Below are positions 35,743 through 44,117 of a stretch of DNA of 61,002 nucleotides, in pieces. The stretch's first letter is position 1, and every line of letters starts with the position of its first letter. The translations under genes were made by a program, and so were the position numbers. Below the pieces are notes generated by a model. That model was not told where the DNA came from. It was given only the letters and a program-made list of their open reading frames with translations, and searched no databases. The DNA is from Massiliimicrobium timonense (lineage in GTDB: Bacteria > Bacillota_I > Bacilli_A > Erysipelotrichales > Coprobacillaceae): positions 1 through 61,002 of the forward strand of contig NZ_NFLJ01000014.1 in NCBI RefSeq assembly GCF_002160865.1. The letters run 5' to 3'.

Positions 35743-36818
35743 ATAATCATTAAATCTTTTGGATAATGATTTAAAACTTCACAACCATCTTCCGTAACCA
35801 AAACCAAATCTTCAATTCTAACACCAAATTCACCTTGAATATAGATACCCGGTTCAATTGAGAAAATCATTCCTGGTTCTACAGGCATATCAAATGATGC
35901 TGAAACATCACCATATTCATGGACATCTCTACCAATAAAATGTCCTAAACGATGATTAAAGTTTGGTCCATAACCTGCTTCACTAATGATATCTCTGGCT
36001 GTCTTATCAATATCACATAATCTGACACCCGGTTTAATCATAGCCTCAGCTGCTTCATTTGCTTTTTTGACTAATTCATAGACTTCTCTTTGTTTATCAG
36101 AAACTTCTTTATAAAAGACTGTTCTCGTCATATCACTGCAATATCCTTGATACAGTCCACCCATGTCAATAACAATGCTGTCACCTGGTTTTAATGTTGA
36201 ATCATCACAACCATGATGTCCATCAGCACCATTGGCACCATATCCAACAATAGGTTCAAAAGAATTACCGCTGCATCCTAATGACTGGAAAATACCATCC
36301 AGTTGCTTAGCAACTTGTTTTTCAGTTAAATTTCCTTGAGCACATAGTTGAATGACTTGATCAATTGCCTGATCATTGAGTAAACTTGATTGACGCATCA
36401 AGTCAATTTCTTCTTCATCTTTATGCATACGAACATAATCTACACAGATTGAGCCTAATTCAAAACAACATTCTTCATTTGCCAGCTCCATAACTCTCAT
36501 CAAGAATCTAGCTTCCCAGTTTTTATCGATACCTACACAATGAGCCTCTTTTAAGACTTCAGCAATTTTTGCTGGACCATCTTCTGTATCATCATACCAA
36601 ATAATATTTAAATCCAGTTCTTGATCTAAATAAAATAAACGATTTAAAAATAAAGTGTGATGTCCATCTAATGATAAAACCAGTGCATACATTCTTTCTC
36701 CGGGATGATTGTCATAACCGATCAAATAATTGATAGAGCTAGGATCACTGATAATCAGATGATCCATTCCTCTTTCTTCCATTTGTTTTAAGACATTATT
36801 CACTCTTATCAGATTCAT
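35736..36818 (-). CDS. M24 family aminopeptidase (Xaa-Pro dipeptidase/aminopeptidase-like)
   Basis: A protein of 360 residues with a creatinase-like N-terminal domain (about 1-130) and the pita-bread M24 domain (about 135-360). All five metal ligands are visible: Asp in VIDMGG, Asp in CSDMTRT, His in HRLGHFIG, Glu in FSIEPGIY, and Glu in VRIEDLV. It is probably a PepQ/PepP-type enzyme that frees amino acids from proline-containing peptides. The ATG overlaps the aspS end by 23 bases, with AGGAG 9 bases upstream. It thus belongs to the T-box-controlled hisS-aspS operon. Confidence 0.9.
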   Translation of the reverse strand: MNLIRVNNVLKQMEERGMDHLIISDPSSINYLIGYDNHPGERMYALVLSLDGHHTLFLNRLFYLDQELDLNIIWYDDTEDGPAKIAEVLKEAHCVGIDKNWEARFLMRVMELANEECCFELGSICVDYVRMHKDEEEIDLMRQSSLLNDQAIDQVIQLCAQGNLTEKQVAKQLDGIFQSLGCSGNSFEPIVGYGANGADGHHGCDDSTLKPGDSIVIDMGGLYQGYCSDMTRTVFYKEVSDKQREVYELVKKANEAAEAMIKPGVRLCDIDKTARDIISEAGYGPNFNHRLGHFIGRDVHEYGDVSASFDMPVEPGMIFSIEPGIYIQGEFGVRIEDLVLVTEDGCEVLNHYPKDLMIIG

Positions 36819-38562
36819 ATTCTTTCACTCCTATTCCTAATTCTTCTAATTGTGCATCAGCAACAGGTGTTGGTGCTTTTGACATTGGGCAAGTCGCACT
36901 TGTATTTTTAGGGAAAGCAATAACATCTCTTAATGAATCACATCCACATAATAACATGGCGATACGATCTAATCCTAAAGCAAATCCCCCATGTGGTGGT
37001 GTTCCATATTGTAATCCTTCCACAAACCATCCAAATTGAGCATCAATTTGTTCTTGTGTAAATCCCAAAGCTTTAAATGCTCTTTCTTGAACATTTTGAT
37101 CATAAATTCTTTGTGATCCTCCACCTAATTCATAACCATTTAAAACAATATCATAAGCATCTGCCAGACAATGTTCTGGATCTGTTTCTAACTTATCCAA
37201 ATCTTCATCTTTTGGTTTGGTAAATGGATGATGTTTCGCATAATATCTTTGTGTTTCATCATCATATTCAAACATTGGAAAATCAACAACCCATAAGAAA
37301 TCAAAAGTATTTGGATCATATAATTTCAATTCTTTTCCTAAATAGTTACGAATAGCCGCTAATGAATCACAGACAACTTCATATTTTGCATCTCCTACAA
37401 ATAATAATAAATCACCTGCATGAGCATTCATCGCTGTTAATAATTTTTCTAATTGTTCTTCATTAAAGAATTTCGCAATCGGTCCTTGAACACCTTCATC
37501 ATTGACTTTAAGCCACGCTAAACCTTTTGCTTTATATGTTTTTGCCAGTTCCGTTAACTGATCAATCTTTTTACGTGAAAAATTCGCTGCTTCACCAACA
37601 ACATTGATTCCTTTGACATGTCCCCCAGCTTCTAAAGCATTTTTAAACACTGCAAAATCAACATCTTTGACAGTTTCATTCAAATTCACTAGTTCCAATC
37701 CAAAACGTGTATCGGGCTTATCAATTCCATATCTTTCCATCGCTTCATACCATGTGAAACGTCTTAAAGGCAATTCAATATCAATTCCTTTAACATCTTT
37801 CATTAATTTCTTAATCATGCCTTCACCAATTTCAAGAATCTGATCAGTTGACATAAAACTCATTTCTACGTCAACTTGAGTAAATTCAATCTGACGATCT
37901 GCACGTAAGTCTTCATCTCTAAAACAACGTGCAATCTGATAATACCTTTCAAATCCAGCAACCATTAATAATTGTTTAAATAATTGAGGTGATTGTGGTA
38001 AAGCATAGAATGATCCTTTATGAACACGTGATGGAACTAAGAAATCTCTGGCTCCTTCAGGTGTGGAACGATTTAAATAAGGTGTTTCAATATCCACAAA
38101 ATCCAAGTTATCTAAATACTCACGGATACTTCTGGTAATCTGATGTCTTGTCATGATATTTTTTTGCATAACTGGACGTCTTAAATCCAAATAACGGTAT
38201 TGCATTCTTGTTTCTTCTAAAGCATCTGTTTCATCTCCAATAATCATTGGAGTTAATTTGGCTGTATTAATAATTGAAAAATCAGAAGCTTGAATTTCAA
38301 TATCACCTGTAGGAATTTTAGGATTTTTTGATGCTCTTTCAATGACTGTTCCTTGAACAGATAAAATATATTCATTTTTGACTTCTTTTAATCTTTCTTC
38401 AAAAGACTCATCAAAAATCACTTGAGTAATCCCATAACGATCTCTTAAATCAATAAAAACCAATGCTCCCAGATTTCTTTTTTTCGCAACCCAACCAATC
38501 AATTCGACTTGTTGACCAACATTTTCGATTCTTAATTCCCCATTGTTATGTGTTCTATTCAT
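36796..38562 (-). CDS. aspS: Aspartyl-tRNA synthetase
   Basis: About 588 residues, bacterial type. The N-terminal OB-fold anticodon-binding domain (about 1-110) contains VELIGWVAKKRNLGALVFIDLRDR in part. Class II motif 2 is FRDEDLRADRQIEFTQ and motif 3 is GLDRIAMLL; the GAD insertion lies at about 285-400. It charges tRNA-Asp. With GatCAB present, a role in Asn-tRNA formation is possible but not decided here. The ATG at 38,560-38,562 is preferred, with AAGGAG 9 bases upstream and an 8-base overlap with hisS. It is the second gene of the T-box operon. Confidence 0.95.
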   Translation of the reverse strand: MNRTHNNGELRIENVGQQVELIGWVAKKRNLGALVFIDLRDRYGITQVIFDESFEERLKEVKNEYILSVQGTVIERASKNPKIPTGDIEIQASDFSIINTAKLTPMIIGDETDALEETRMQYRYLDLRRPVMQKNIMTRHQITRSIREYLDNLDFVDIETPYLNRSTPEGARDFLVPSRVHKGSFYALPQSPQLFKQLLMVAGFERYYQIARCFRDEDLRADRQIEFTQVDVEMSFMSTDQILEIGEGMIKKLMKDVKGIDIELPLRRFTWYEAMERYGIDKPDTRFGLELVNLNETVKDVDFAVFKNALEAGGHVKGINVVGEAANFSRKKIDQLTELAKTYKAKGLAWLKVNDEGVQGPIAKFFNEEQLEKLLTAMNAHAGDLLLFVGDAKYEVVCDSLAAIRNYLGKELKLYDPNTFDFLWVVDFPMFEYDDETQRYYAKHHPFTKPKDEDLDKLETDPEHCLADAYDIVLNGYELGGGSQRIYDQNVQERAFKALGFTQEQIDAQFGWFVEGLQYGTPPHGGFALGLDRIAMLLCGCDSLRDVIAFPKNTSATCPMSKAPTPVADAQLEELGIGVKEYESDKSE

Positions 38563-39835
38563 GATCATGATCTCCTTCATAATGATTTTCAATAAATTCA
38601 ACAATATTTTCTAATGGAACTTCCACTTGTTCTTTAGAATGATTACATTTCATATTCACGACTTCTTTTTTGACTTCTTCTTCCCCAATAATCATAGAAA
38701 AATGAGCACGATAACGATCAGCTGATTTAAACTGTCCTTTTAAACCACGATCACATTGATCCATATCACAAGTAAATCCATTAGCACGAAGCATTGTGAT
38801 AATCTGCATTGCTAAATCTTTAGCCTCACTACCTAAAGGCATAATATAGACATCTAATCCTTCATCTTCCTGTGGTTCATCACCCAATGCGATCATCAAT
38901 CTTTCCATTCCAAAAGCAAAACCTACACCAGGTGTCTGTGGTCCACCTAATTCTTCAACAAGTCCATTATAGCGACCACCCCCGCCAACTGTCGAACCAG
39001 CTCCTAATTTTGGATCATCAGAAATAATTTCAAAGACAGTATGTGAATAATAATCTAATCCTCTCACTAAGTTAGGATCAACAACGTAATCAATTTCCAA
39101 ATCATCCAATAAAGCACAAACTTTATCAAAATGTGCTCTGGCACTCTCACTTAAATAATCAATAGTTTGAGGTGCTGTTTTCATCATTGGATGATCTTTA
39201 TCCACTTTGCAATCTAAAATACGTAATGGATTTTTTTCATAACGCACCTGACAGTCATGACATAACTCATTTAAAACAGGTTGAAAATGATTTTGTAAAG
39301 CTTCACGATAAGCATCACGTGATTCCTGATCACCTAAAGAATTGATATGTAACTGAATATTTTTAAGTCCTAATGCTTCAACAACAGTCACTGCCATCAA
39401 CATACATTCCACATCAACATAAGGTGATTCTACCCCTAACATTTCTACACCAAATTGATGGAATTGTCTTTGTCTACCATTTTGTGGTCTTTCATAACGA
39501 AACATTGGACCCATATAATAAATCTTCTGTAATTTTTCTGGTAATCCATATAATTTATTTTCAACATAAGCTCTTACAATTCCTGCTGTTCCTTCAGGTC
39601 TTAATGTCATTGAACGTCCTTTTTTATCCTCAAATGTATACATCTCTTTAGAAACAACATCTGTTGTATCTCCCACTGCACGATTAAATAATTCCGTATG
39701 TTCAAAAATAGGTGTTCTCATCTCTTTTACATTATAATTGGCACAGATTGTTCTTAATAACTGTTCCAACTCCTGCCACTTTCCAGATTGAGCAGGTAAA
39801 ATATCTACTGTTCCTCTTGGTGCTTTATATGCCAT
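38555..39835 (-). CDS. hisS: Histidyl-tRNA synthetase
   Basis: Charges tRNA-His. 426 residues. Class II motif 1 region RTPIFEHTELF, motif 2 FRYERPQNGRQRQFHQFG, the HisA motif LVRGLDYYSHTVFE, motif 3 GVGFAFGMERLMIAL, and the C-terminal anticodon-binding domain (about 335-426) are all present. The start ATG has AAGGAGG upstream and directly follows the T-box terminator. hisS-aspS is a common Firmicute operon. Confidence 0.96.
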   Translation of the reverse strand: MAYKAPRGTVDILPAQSGKWQELEQLLRTICANYNVKEMRTPIFEHTELFNRAVGDTTDVVSKEMYTFEDKKGRSMTLRPEGTAGIVRAYVENKLYGLPEKLQKIYYMGPMFRYERPQNGRQRQFHQFGVEMLGVESPYVDVECMLMAVTVVEALGLKNIQLHINSLGDQESRDAYREALQNHFQPVLNELCHDCQVRYEKNPLRILDCKVDKDHPMMKTAPQTIDYLSESARAHFDKVCALLDDLEIDYVVDPNLVRGLDYYSHTVFEIISDDPKLGAGSTVGGGGRYNGLVEELGGPQTPGVGFAFGMERLMIALGDEPQEDEGLDVYIMPLGSEAKDLAMQIITMLRANGFTCDMDQCDRGLKGQFKSADRYRAHFSMIIGEEEVKKEVVNMKCNHSKEQVEVPLENIVEFIENHYEGDHDHE

Positions 39836-39851
39836 TTTTATTCCTCCTTAT

Positions 39852-40050
39852 AAATAAAAAAACGCCCATCTAAGGACGTTATAACGCGGTACCACCTTAG
39901 TTCATACAAAAAGTATGCCCTCTCTGTCTTAACGCGACTGACGGTTATTTTCATAACTTCCTCCAAAGTGTCCCACAGCTTCCTCTATCTGTTTTCACCA
40001 CCCACAGACTCTCTACCAGATTATCACTATTTAATCTTCTTCAACGGATT
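39852..40050 (-). promoter_or_regulatory. T-box riboswitch of hisS-aspS-M24 (specifier reads GAC, Asp)
   Basis: The T-box motif GGTGGTACCGC lies at plus 39,886-39,896, and a terminator hairpin with seven T lies at about 39,854-39,880. Stem I has the AGAGAG and GGTGG elements. In the register shared by all three T-boxes here, the codon before ACTTTGGAG is GAC (plus 39,970-39,972), the Asp codon. A CAC (His) codon can be read two bases later, but that shift also occurs in the Tyr and Arg leaders. Confidence 0.92.
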
Positions 40051-40056
40051 GACATC

Positions 40057-40085
40057 ATTATAAAAGATTCATCATGAAAAATCAA
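40057..40085 (-). promoter_or_regulatory. Promoter of the hisS T-box transcript
   Basis: TTGATT (plus 40,080-40,085), 17 bases, TATAAT (plus 40,057-40,062) on the minus strand. Confidence 0.75.
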
Positions 40086-40087
40086 GT

Positions 40088-40945
40088 TCAATCCTGATTT
40101 TCATTCAACTTTGTTTCAATATCACTTTGCCATTGTTGTAAATATTCATTGGCTTTTTGAATATCCTGCTGATAAAGTAAAGATAAAGTCAACATATGAT
40201 TTCTTTGATCATGTCTTATTTTTGATAAAACATCATTTCTTTTTCTTTGTTCCTGCATCAACAATTCAATCTTTTGATTTTGATATTCTATTGTCTTAAG
40301 ATATTTCTGATGTTCAAAACCTTGATCAATCATACGAAAAATCAGATAAAAAATAAAAATAACCATGCCATAAATTACTATATTCAAAACAAGACTTTCA
40401 AAACTACCTAAAATAGACAATAAAAAATATTCAATAAAAAAGAATACAACTGTCTTGTTATCAAAAAATATCACATTCATTTTTTGATAAAGAAGACAAG
40501 AAAAATAATAAATCAAAGCTAAAGAAATCATTTTATAAAACAATGAACTGATAAATAATTGTTGATTATTTAAGAAAAGAGAAACCAGATATAAATACAT
40601 ATCTTCAAATCCTATACGAATAATACCTGTTAATAAAATAAGCATTTGAAAAACAAAAGCACTTTTAAAATGTGCATCCATCAATCGTTGCATATAAAGC
40701 TGACGCATACCATAAATCAATAAAAGAGCAATCAACCCCAAAAGAGAAATCGTGAGTTCTTTTTCACCATAATAATAACTCATGTATGTTCCAACAAATG
40801 AAATCATCGTATATGGTAAATGGAAAAGAAGCGAAAGAATAAACATTTTAGAAAATGAATAACGATGAGTAAAAAGATTTTTTGTATAATAGACAAGACA
40901 AATTGAAAACACAAACCACATCACACATGAATAACCCATGATCAT
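40088..40945 (-). CDS. Membrane sensor with phosphoacceptor motif but no ATPase (split kinase part 1, locus 2)
   Basis: A protein of 285 residues. About six membrane helices fill residues 5-215, then a coiled coil (about 216-240) and the H-box KIRHDQRNHMLTLS, with the candidate phosphoacceptor His near residue 245. It ends about 40 residues later, after one more helix, with no GHKL domain. It has the same make-up as the locus 1 protein at 33,195-34,013. Here, however, the gene follows the ATPase gene instead of preceding it, overlapping it by 4 bases. Its 3' end abuts the hisS T-box promoter. The ligand is unknown. Confidence 0.82.
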   Translation of the reverse strand: MIMGYSCVMWFVFSICLVYYTKNLFTHRYSFSKMFILSLLFHLPYTMISFVGTYMSYYYGEKELTISLLGLIALLLIYGMRQLYMQRLMDAHFKSAFVFQMLILLTGIIRIGFEDMYLYLVSLFLNNQQLFISSLFYKMISLALIYYFSCLLYQKMNVIFFDNKTVVFFFIEYFLLSILGSFESLVLNIVIYGMVIFIFYLIFRMIDQGFEHQKYLKTIEYQNQKIELLMQEQRKRNDVLSKIRHDQRNHMLTLSLLYQQDIQKANEYLQQWQSDIETKLNENQD

Positions 40946-41685
40946 TGACTTTCACCTTCATATAAGAAAATTGTCACATCAAACCACCCATCTTCTTGTT
41001 TTAATGTCATATCCCCATGATATGCTGCCACAATATCACGAATAATTTTTAGACCATATCCATGTCCTGATTTCCTTTCAATGATTTGTTTTGGATCATA
41101 GCTGTTTTCTATTTGAACTTTTAAACAATGATATTTTTCTTCTATATGAAGCTTTATAAAAGGTCGTTGACATAATTTTGTCGCATTGATCGCATTATCA
41201 ATCAAATTAAACATTAAAGAAGATAAATCAATATCAGATAAAAAAGTTTTTGAAGAAACATGAATATCACTTTCTACTATAATATCTTGATTCTCTGGTA
41301 AATTCAGTTTATAGGATAATATGGTATTCATTATCATATTTTGTGAGTATTCATTTTGGTATTGATTAATGGTTGCTTCTAAGCCTTCTAAATGTAATGA
41401 ATGTGATTGTTTTGTATCGATATTTTTAAGCTGTTGGGATAATTGTTGATAATAGTGTATCTTTATGTCTTGAATGGTTGCATGTGATAATTGTTTTTCC
41501 TGCCAGAGTTCCTGTTGAATATGATAATAAAAGCGTTGATATAACTGTTGATAGTATTGTCCCAATAAATAGACAATCATTAAAAAAACAACACCAAAAA
41601 AGACACTGATAAAAGAAAACGCTCTTTTTAAAAAAATTATTGCTGTGACTTGCTTATTCTGCAAATATTCCATAACGATATTCAT
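40942..41685 (-). pseudogene. 3' part of the interrupted GHKL ATPase gene (locus 2), open frame entering from the IS
   Basis: An open frame of 247 codons. From codon 23 onward it is the 3' four-fifths of the split-kinase ATPase: one membrane helix (FSFISVFFGVVFLMIVYLLG), a coiled-coil linker, then the GHKL domain with N-box LMFNLIDNAINAT and G-box GHGYGLKIIRDI. The first 22 codons come from the insertion element and include the overlapping end of the transposase gene. The native N-terminus with the first membrane helix lies beyond the element, at 42,835-42,998. No RHD motif is seen. The frame is intact, so a shortened product might still be made from IS-driven transcripts with a weak start site. 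Confidence 0.85.
41612..41619. repeat. Target site duplication, left copy
   Basis: AAAGAAAA, identical to 42,835-42,842, directly outside the left terminal repeat. Eight bases is the usual length for IS1595 elements. Confidence 0.9.
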
Positions 41686-42834
41686 AATAAGCTTCTTTAA
41701 GAGATATTGGCATTGGTGTTGCCAATACAGATATATTCCTAAATAATGATGTTTCTACCAATAAATTCATAATCTTTTCTGGCATCTCATTTCGTTTGTA
41801 TCTGTACTTCATCTGTTTTCTTAGTATATTGAAGTTCAGATATCCCTGCAAATATCTCGTGCTTATGCCTTTTGTCTTTATAATCAGACCGGCTACCTCA
41901 GTCATCATTTCATTGATGACACCTAATGATTTACCATCTCTAGTCAGGTATCTCTTTTCTGTTGGTGAGGTCGGAACTTTGTTGTTAGTTGTTCCAAGAT
42001 GATTTGCAAGCTGCTGTATGCATGACTTTGAATCAGAAATGATTTCTTTAATATCGCCAAAATACATTTCATTTGATATATATTTTTCAAAAGATTCGCT
42101 TCCAAGTCCTGTAATGTTCATGATCATATGATCATTTTCATCAACAGCACATATCACACTGACTTTATGATGTGATATACCCCTAAATGCAGATTGTCCA
42201 CCCCTTTTTTTAGAATATCTTGGCATATTATGAGGCATTGTTCCTTTCAGGTTGATACTCAGATATTGAGTATCAACTTCAATTTCTCCTGAAAGGATCT
42301 GATTATTGATGATTTCAGTAGCAGCATGATAAAGCTTGTGACGCATGTAAAAACATGTCGTCGTACTGACACCAAGAAAATGTGCTTCATCTTCCAGTTT
42401 CATTTCAGAAATCTCCAGATCAACAAAAAGTATCCATTGCTCCATTGTAAGATGCGACCAACTGAAAAGTGTATGGGTTCTATCATTGAATGTTCTATGA
42501 CACTCTTTGCATAGATATCTCTGACGCTCATTAGAATCTTTTCCGTTTTTCTTGACATGTGTTGATCCACAGATAGGACAAACCTGATCAGATGAATCAG
42601 TGTTATTTAGATTATTATTCAATAATGAAAACAAATAATCTATATAAGATTTATCTTTAGTTTTTAAGAAATCAATAACTTGTTTTTCATTAATCATAAG
42701 TATCGCCAATCCTTCTATGAAAAGTATAGCATATATGAAAAATAGATAACTTCTAAAACAATGGATAAACACCTAAAAAACGGTGTTAAAATAAAAAAGT
42801 AATAATAGCAGCAACATTTTTATTAAAAAGAGCG
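41620..42834 (-). mobile_element. IS1595-family insertion sequence, complete, 1,215 bp
   Basis: It is bounded by 26-bp terminal inverted repeats (41,620-41,645 and 42,809-42,834) that match at 23 of 26 positions, beginning CGCTCTTTTTA. It is flanked by identical 8-bp duplications AAAGAAAA. It carries one transposase gene on the minus strand. It is inserted in a kinase ATPase gene. Confidence 0.93.
41654..42697 (-). CDS. IS1595-family transposase
   Basis: About 347 residues. The N-terminal zinc ribbon is CPICGSTHVKKNGK followed by CKECHRTF. A helix-turn-helix region follows (MKLEDEAHFLGVSTTT), then an ISXO2-like DDE domain with EIEVDTQYLSINLKG, KKRGGQSAFRGISHHK and EIISDSKSCIQQL. This is the IS1595 layout. 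The start is probably the ATG at 42,695-42,697 (MINEKQVIDFLK); the frame extends further upstream without support. The 3' end overlaps the start of the downstream kinase fragment by 32 bases. No stop or frameshift is seen, so the transposase is probably active. Confidence 0.9.
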   Translation of the reverse strand: MINEKQVIDFLKTKDKSYIDYLFSLLNNNLNNTDSSDQVCPICGSTHVKKNGKDSNERQRYLCKECHRTFNDRTHTLFSWSHLTMEQWILFVDLEISEMKLEDEAHFLGVSTTTCFYMRHKLYHAATEIINNQILSGEIEVDTQYLSINLKGTMPHNMPRYSKKRGGQSAFRGISHHKVSVICAVDENDHMIMNITGLGSESFEKYISNEMYFGDIKEIISDSKSCIQQLANHLGTTNNKVPTSPTEKRYLTRDGKSLGVINEMMTEVAGLIIKTKGISTRYLQGYLNFNILRKQMKYRYKRNEMPEKIMNLLVETSLFRNISVLATPMPISLKEAYYEYRYGIFAE

Positions 42835-42998
42835 AAAGAAAATATAAAAGTATAAAAACTAGGGTAATAAGTTTGATAAGAATAGTCTAAAATATATGTA
42901 AAAAAATAACTTATAGATAAAGCCAGAAAACAGACAAAACACATAAAGATAAAGTATCTGTTTATTTTTTTATTTTTAAATAAAATGACTCTTTTCAT
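42786..42998 (-). pseudogene. 5' fragment of the interrupted GHKL ATPase gene (locus 2)
   Basis: A 70-codon frame. Residues 1-54 are the native N-terminus of the disrupted kinase: basic start KRVILFKNKKINRYF, one membrane helix at about 16-37 and the start of a second. Residues 55-70 are read from the insertion element (ending NVAAIITFLF) before a stop. The ATG overlaps the response regulator stop by 4 bases. On its own it could only give a short membrane peptide. Confidence 0.85.
42835..42842. repeat. Target site duplication, right copy
   Basis: AAAGAAAA, the partner of 41,612-41,619, directly outside the right terminal repeat. Confidence 0.9.
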
Positions 42999-43687
42999 AA
43001 AAAAATCCTTTCTTTCAAGAGATGATGATACTTGCGACTCACAGGAATCTCTTTTCCATTGATTAACTCAATAGAGGTTCTTTTCATAGACAAGATATAC
43101 TTTTCATTGACAATATAGCTTTCATGTACTCTTAAAAAATGATGATTCAACCTTAACATTAAATCTGACAATTTTTCATGACTCGTATAAATATGGCCTT
43201 GATGATCTTCAATATAAGTAATTCTTAATTTTCTTTCTAAATATAAAATATGCGTCTGTTGTAAATAAAGGTTTTTATTTTTAGTATGAAGCATCAATTT
43301 TCTAGAAGCATAATAATCTAATATTTTTTCAACGAGAAGATCAATCTTTTGGGAAAAATCTTTCTTTTCAATATAGTAAAAAACAGAAGAATTAAAAATA
43401 TCTTTATAATAATCATCATATTGTGATATATAGACAATTTGGATTTCTGGATGTTTTTGATATAATTTTCTTGCAAAATCAAGAGTTGTTCCCTGTTGTG
43501 TACAAATATCCAAAATTAAAATATCAAATGTCATCATCTCTTGATATAAAAGAGCCTCTAAATCATGTTCATCATTGAATGATGTTATTTCAAAAATAAT
43601 TTGTGATTTTTTTAAAGCATTGAATAAAATTTGTAAAATATAGTCTAATTGTTCTTTTTGATCATCAAAAATTCCTATTTTCAACAT
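42995..43687 (-). CDS. LytTR-family response regulator (locus 2)
   Basis: A protein of 230 residues. The receiver domain has IGIFDDQ at the N-terminus and the phosphoacceptor Asp in ILILDICTQQG (about residue 56). The LytTR DNA-binding domain (about 130-230) contains HILYLERKLRITYIED and RVHESYIVNEKYILSM. It is an AgrA/LytR-like regulator paired with the split kinase downstream, whose gene it overlaps by 4 bases. The ATG has a GGTGAGAGGG site, and a good promoter lies at 43,708-43,736. Because the kinase ATPase gene is disrupted, its phosphorylation may be impaired in this strain. Confidence 0.93.
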   Translation of the reverse strand: MLKIGIFDDQKEQLDYILQILFNALKKSQIIFEITSFNDEHDLEALLYQEMMTFDILILDICTQQGTTLDFARKLYQKHPEIQIVYISQYDDYYKDIFNSSVFYYIEKKDFSQKIDLLVEKILDYYASRKLMLHTKNKNLYLQQTHILYLERKLRITYIEDHQGHIYTSHEKLSDLMLRLNHHFLRVHESYIVNEKYILSMKRTSIELINGKEIPVSRKYHHLLKERIFL

Positions 43688-43707
43688 ACCCTCTCACCTA
43701 ATGAACT

Positions 43708-43736
43708 ATTCTACTGATTTTTTCATTACATATCAA
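43708..43736 (-). promoter_or_regulatory. Promoter of the locus 2 operon
   Basis: TTGATA (plus 43,731-43,736), 17 bases, TAGAAT (plus 43,708-43,713) on the minus strand, about 20 bases before the response regulator start. Confidence 0.65.
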
Positions 43737-43784
43737 TTTAATGACATATTTGACAAATTTCATGTTATTTTTAGTATATGAGCA

Positions 43785-43824
43785 TAAAAAATAGGAATCA
43801 AGATTTTCACTTCTTGATTCCTAT
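43785..43824 (-). terminator. Strong intrinsic terminator in the locus 2 upstream region
   Basis: Perfect 12-bp stem ATAGGAATCAAG / CTTGATTCCTAT (43,791-43,802 and 43,813-43,824) with six T residues on the minus strand. It implies a minus-strand transcript arriving from the right, yet the nearest ORF ends almost 300 bases upstream. Confidence 0.85.
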
Positions 43825-44117
43825 CCATTATTTTTAAAGAAGAAATATTATCTTCAATGTGATTCATTTATATTCATTTTTGTAAATAACGATGACACTC
43901 TATTATCTATTAACTTATCTATATTTCTATGAATCAAAAACTATATCTATATAGATAATCTCATGAATAATGTTTCCATATTTTCGATAAAGCCATATCA
44001 CAATGCCTTTTTTACTTATTGCTTATTTTTACAAACAATCAACTTTCTCATTCACTCATTATGATGACACTTTATTATATCATGAACTTTTTTGATGAAG
44101 ACCTATCATTACCAGGT
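43825..44117 (-). other. AT-rich region, possible long 3' UTR or small RNA
   Basis: No credible ORF. An 18-of-21 matching direct repeat lies at 43,886-43,906 and 44,058-44,078 (core GATGACACT), and a 14-bp palindrome TATCTATATAGATA at 43,942-43,955. An extended -10 (TGATATAAT, minus strand, about 44,076-44,084) sits just before the second repeat, so a short RNA could start there and end at the 43,785 terminator. Confidence 0.35.

Larger units (their letters stand above)
40942..42998 (-). pseudogene. Split-kinase GHKL ATPase gene (locus 2) disrupted by an IS1595-like element
   Basis: Removing 41,620-42,834 and one copy of the 8-bp duplication joins residue 54 of the upstream fragment to the downstream fragment in the same frame. 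This restores a protein of about 277 residues with two membrane helices, almost the same length as the locus 1 partner (278). The upstream end overlaps the response regulator stop by 4 bases and the downstream end overlaps the sensor gene by 4 bases. That is the layout of an intact operon before insertion. Confidence 0.88.

Noticed and set aside
37604-37843. Plus-strand ORF within aspS
   Set aside because: Antisense shadow of a conserved gene without start signals.
39852-40050. A dual His/Asp specifier (GACAC) as clear evidence for two-tRNA sensing
   Set aside because: CAC is also readable two bases downstream in the Tyr and Arg leaders because all three are followed by AC, so it is not specific evidence.
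40942-41685. The 247-codon frame as an intact native gene
   Set aside because: Its first 22 codons lie inside the IS1595-like element; the native start is at 42,998.
43930-44040. Short frame on the minus strand reading like WLYRKYGNIIHEII
   Set aside because: No start with a ribosome-binding site, below 30 codons, and no recognisable family.
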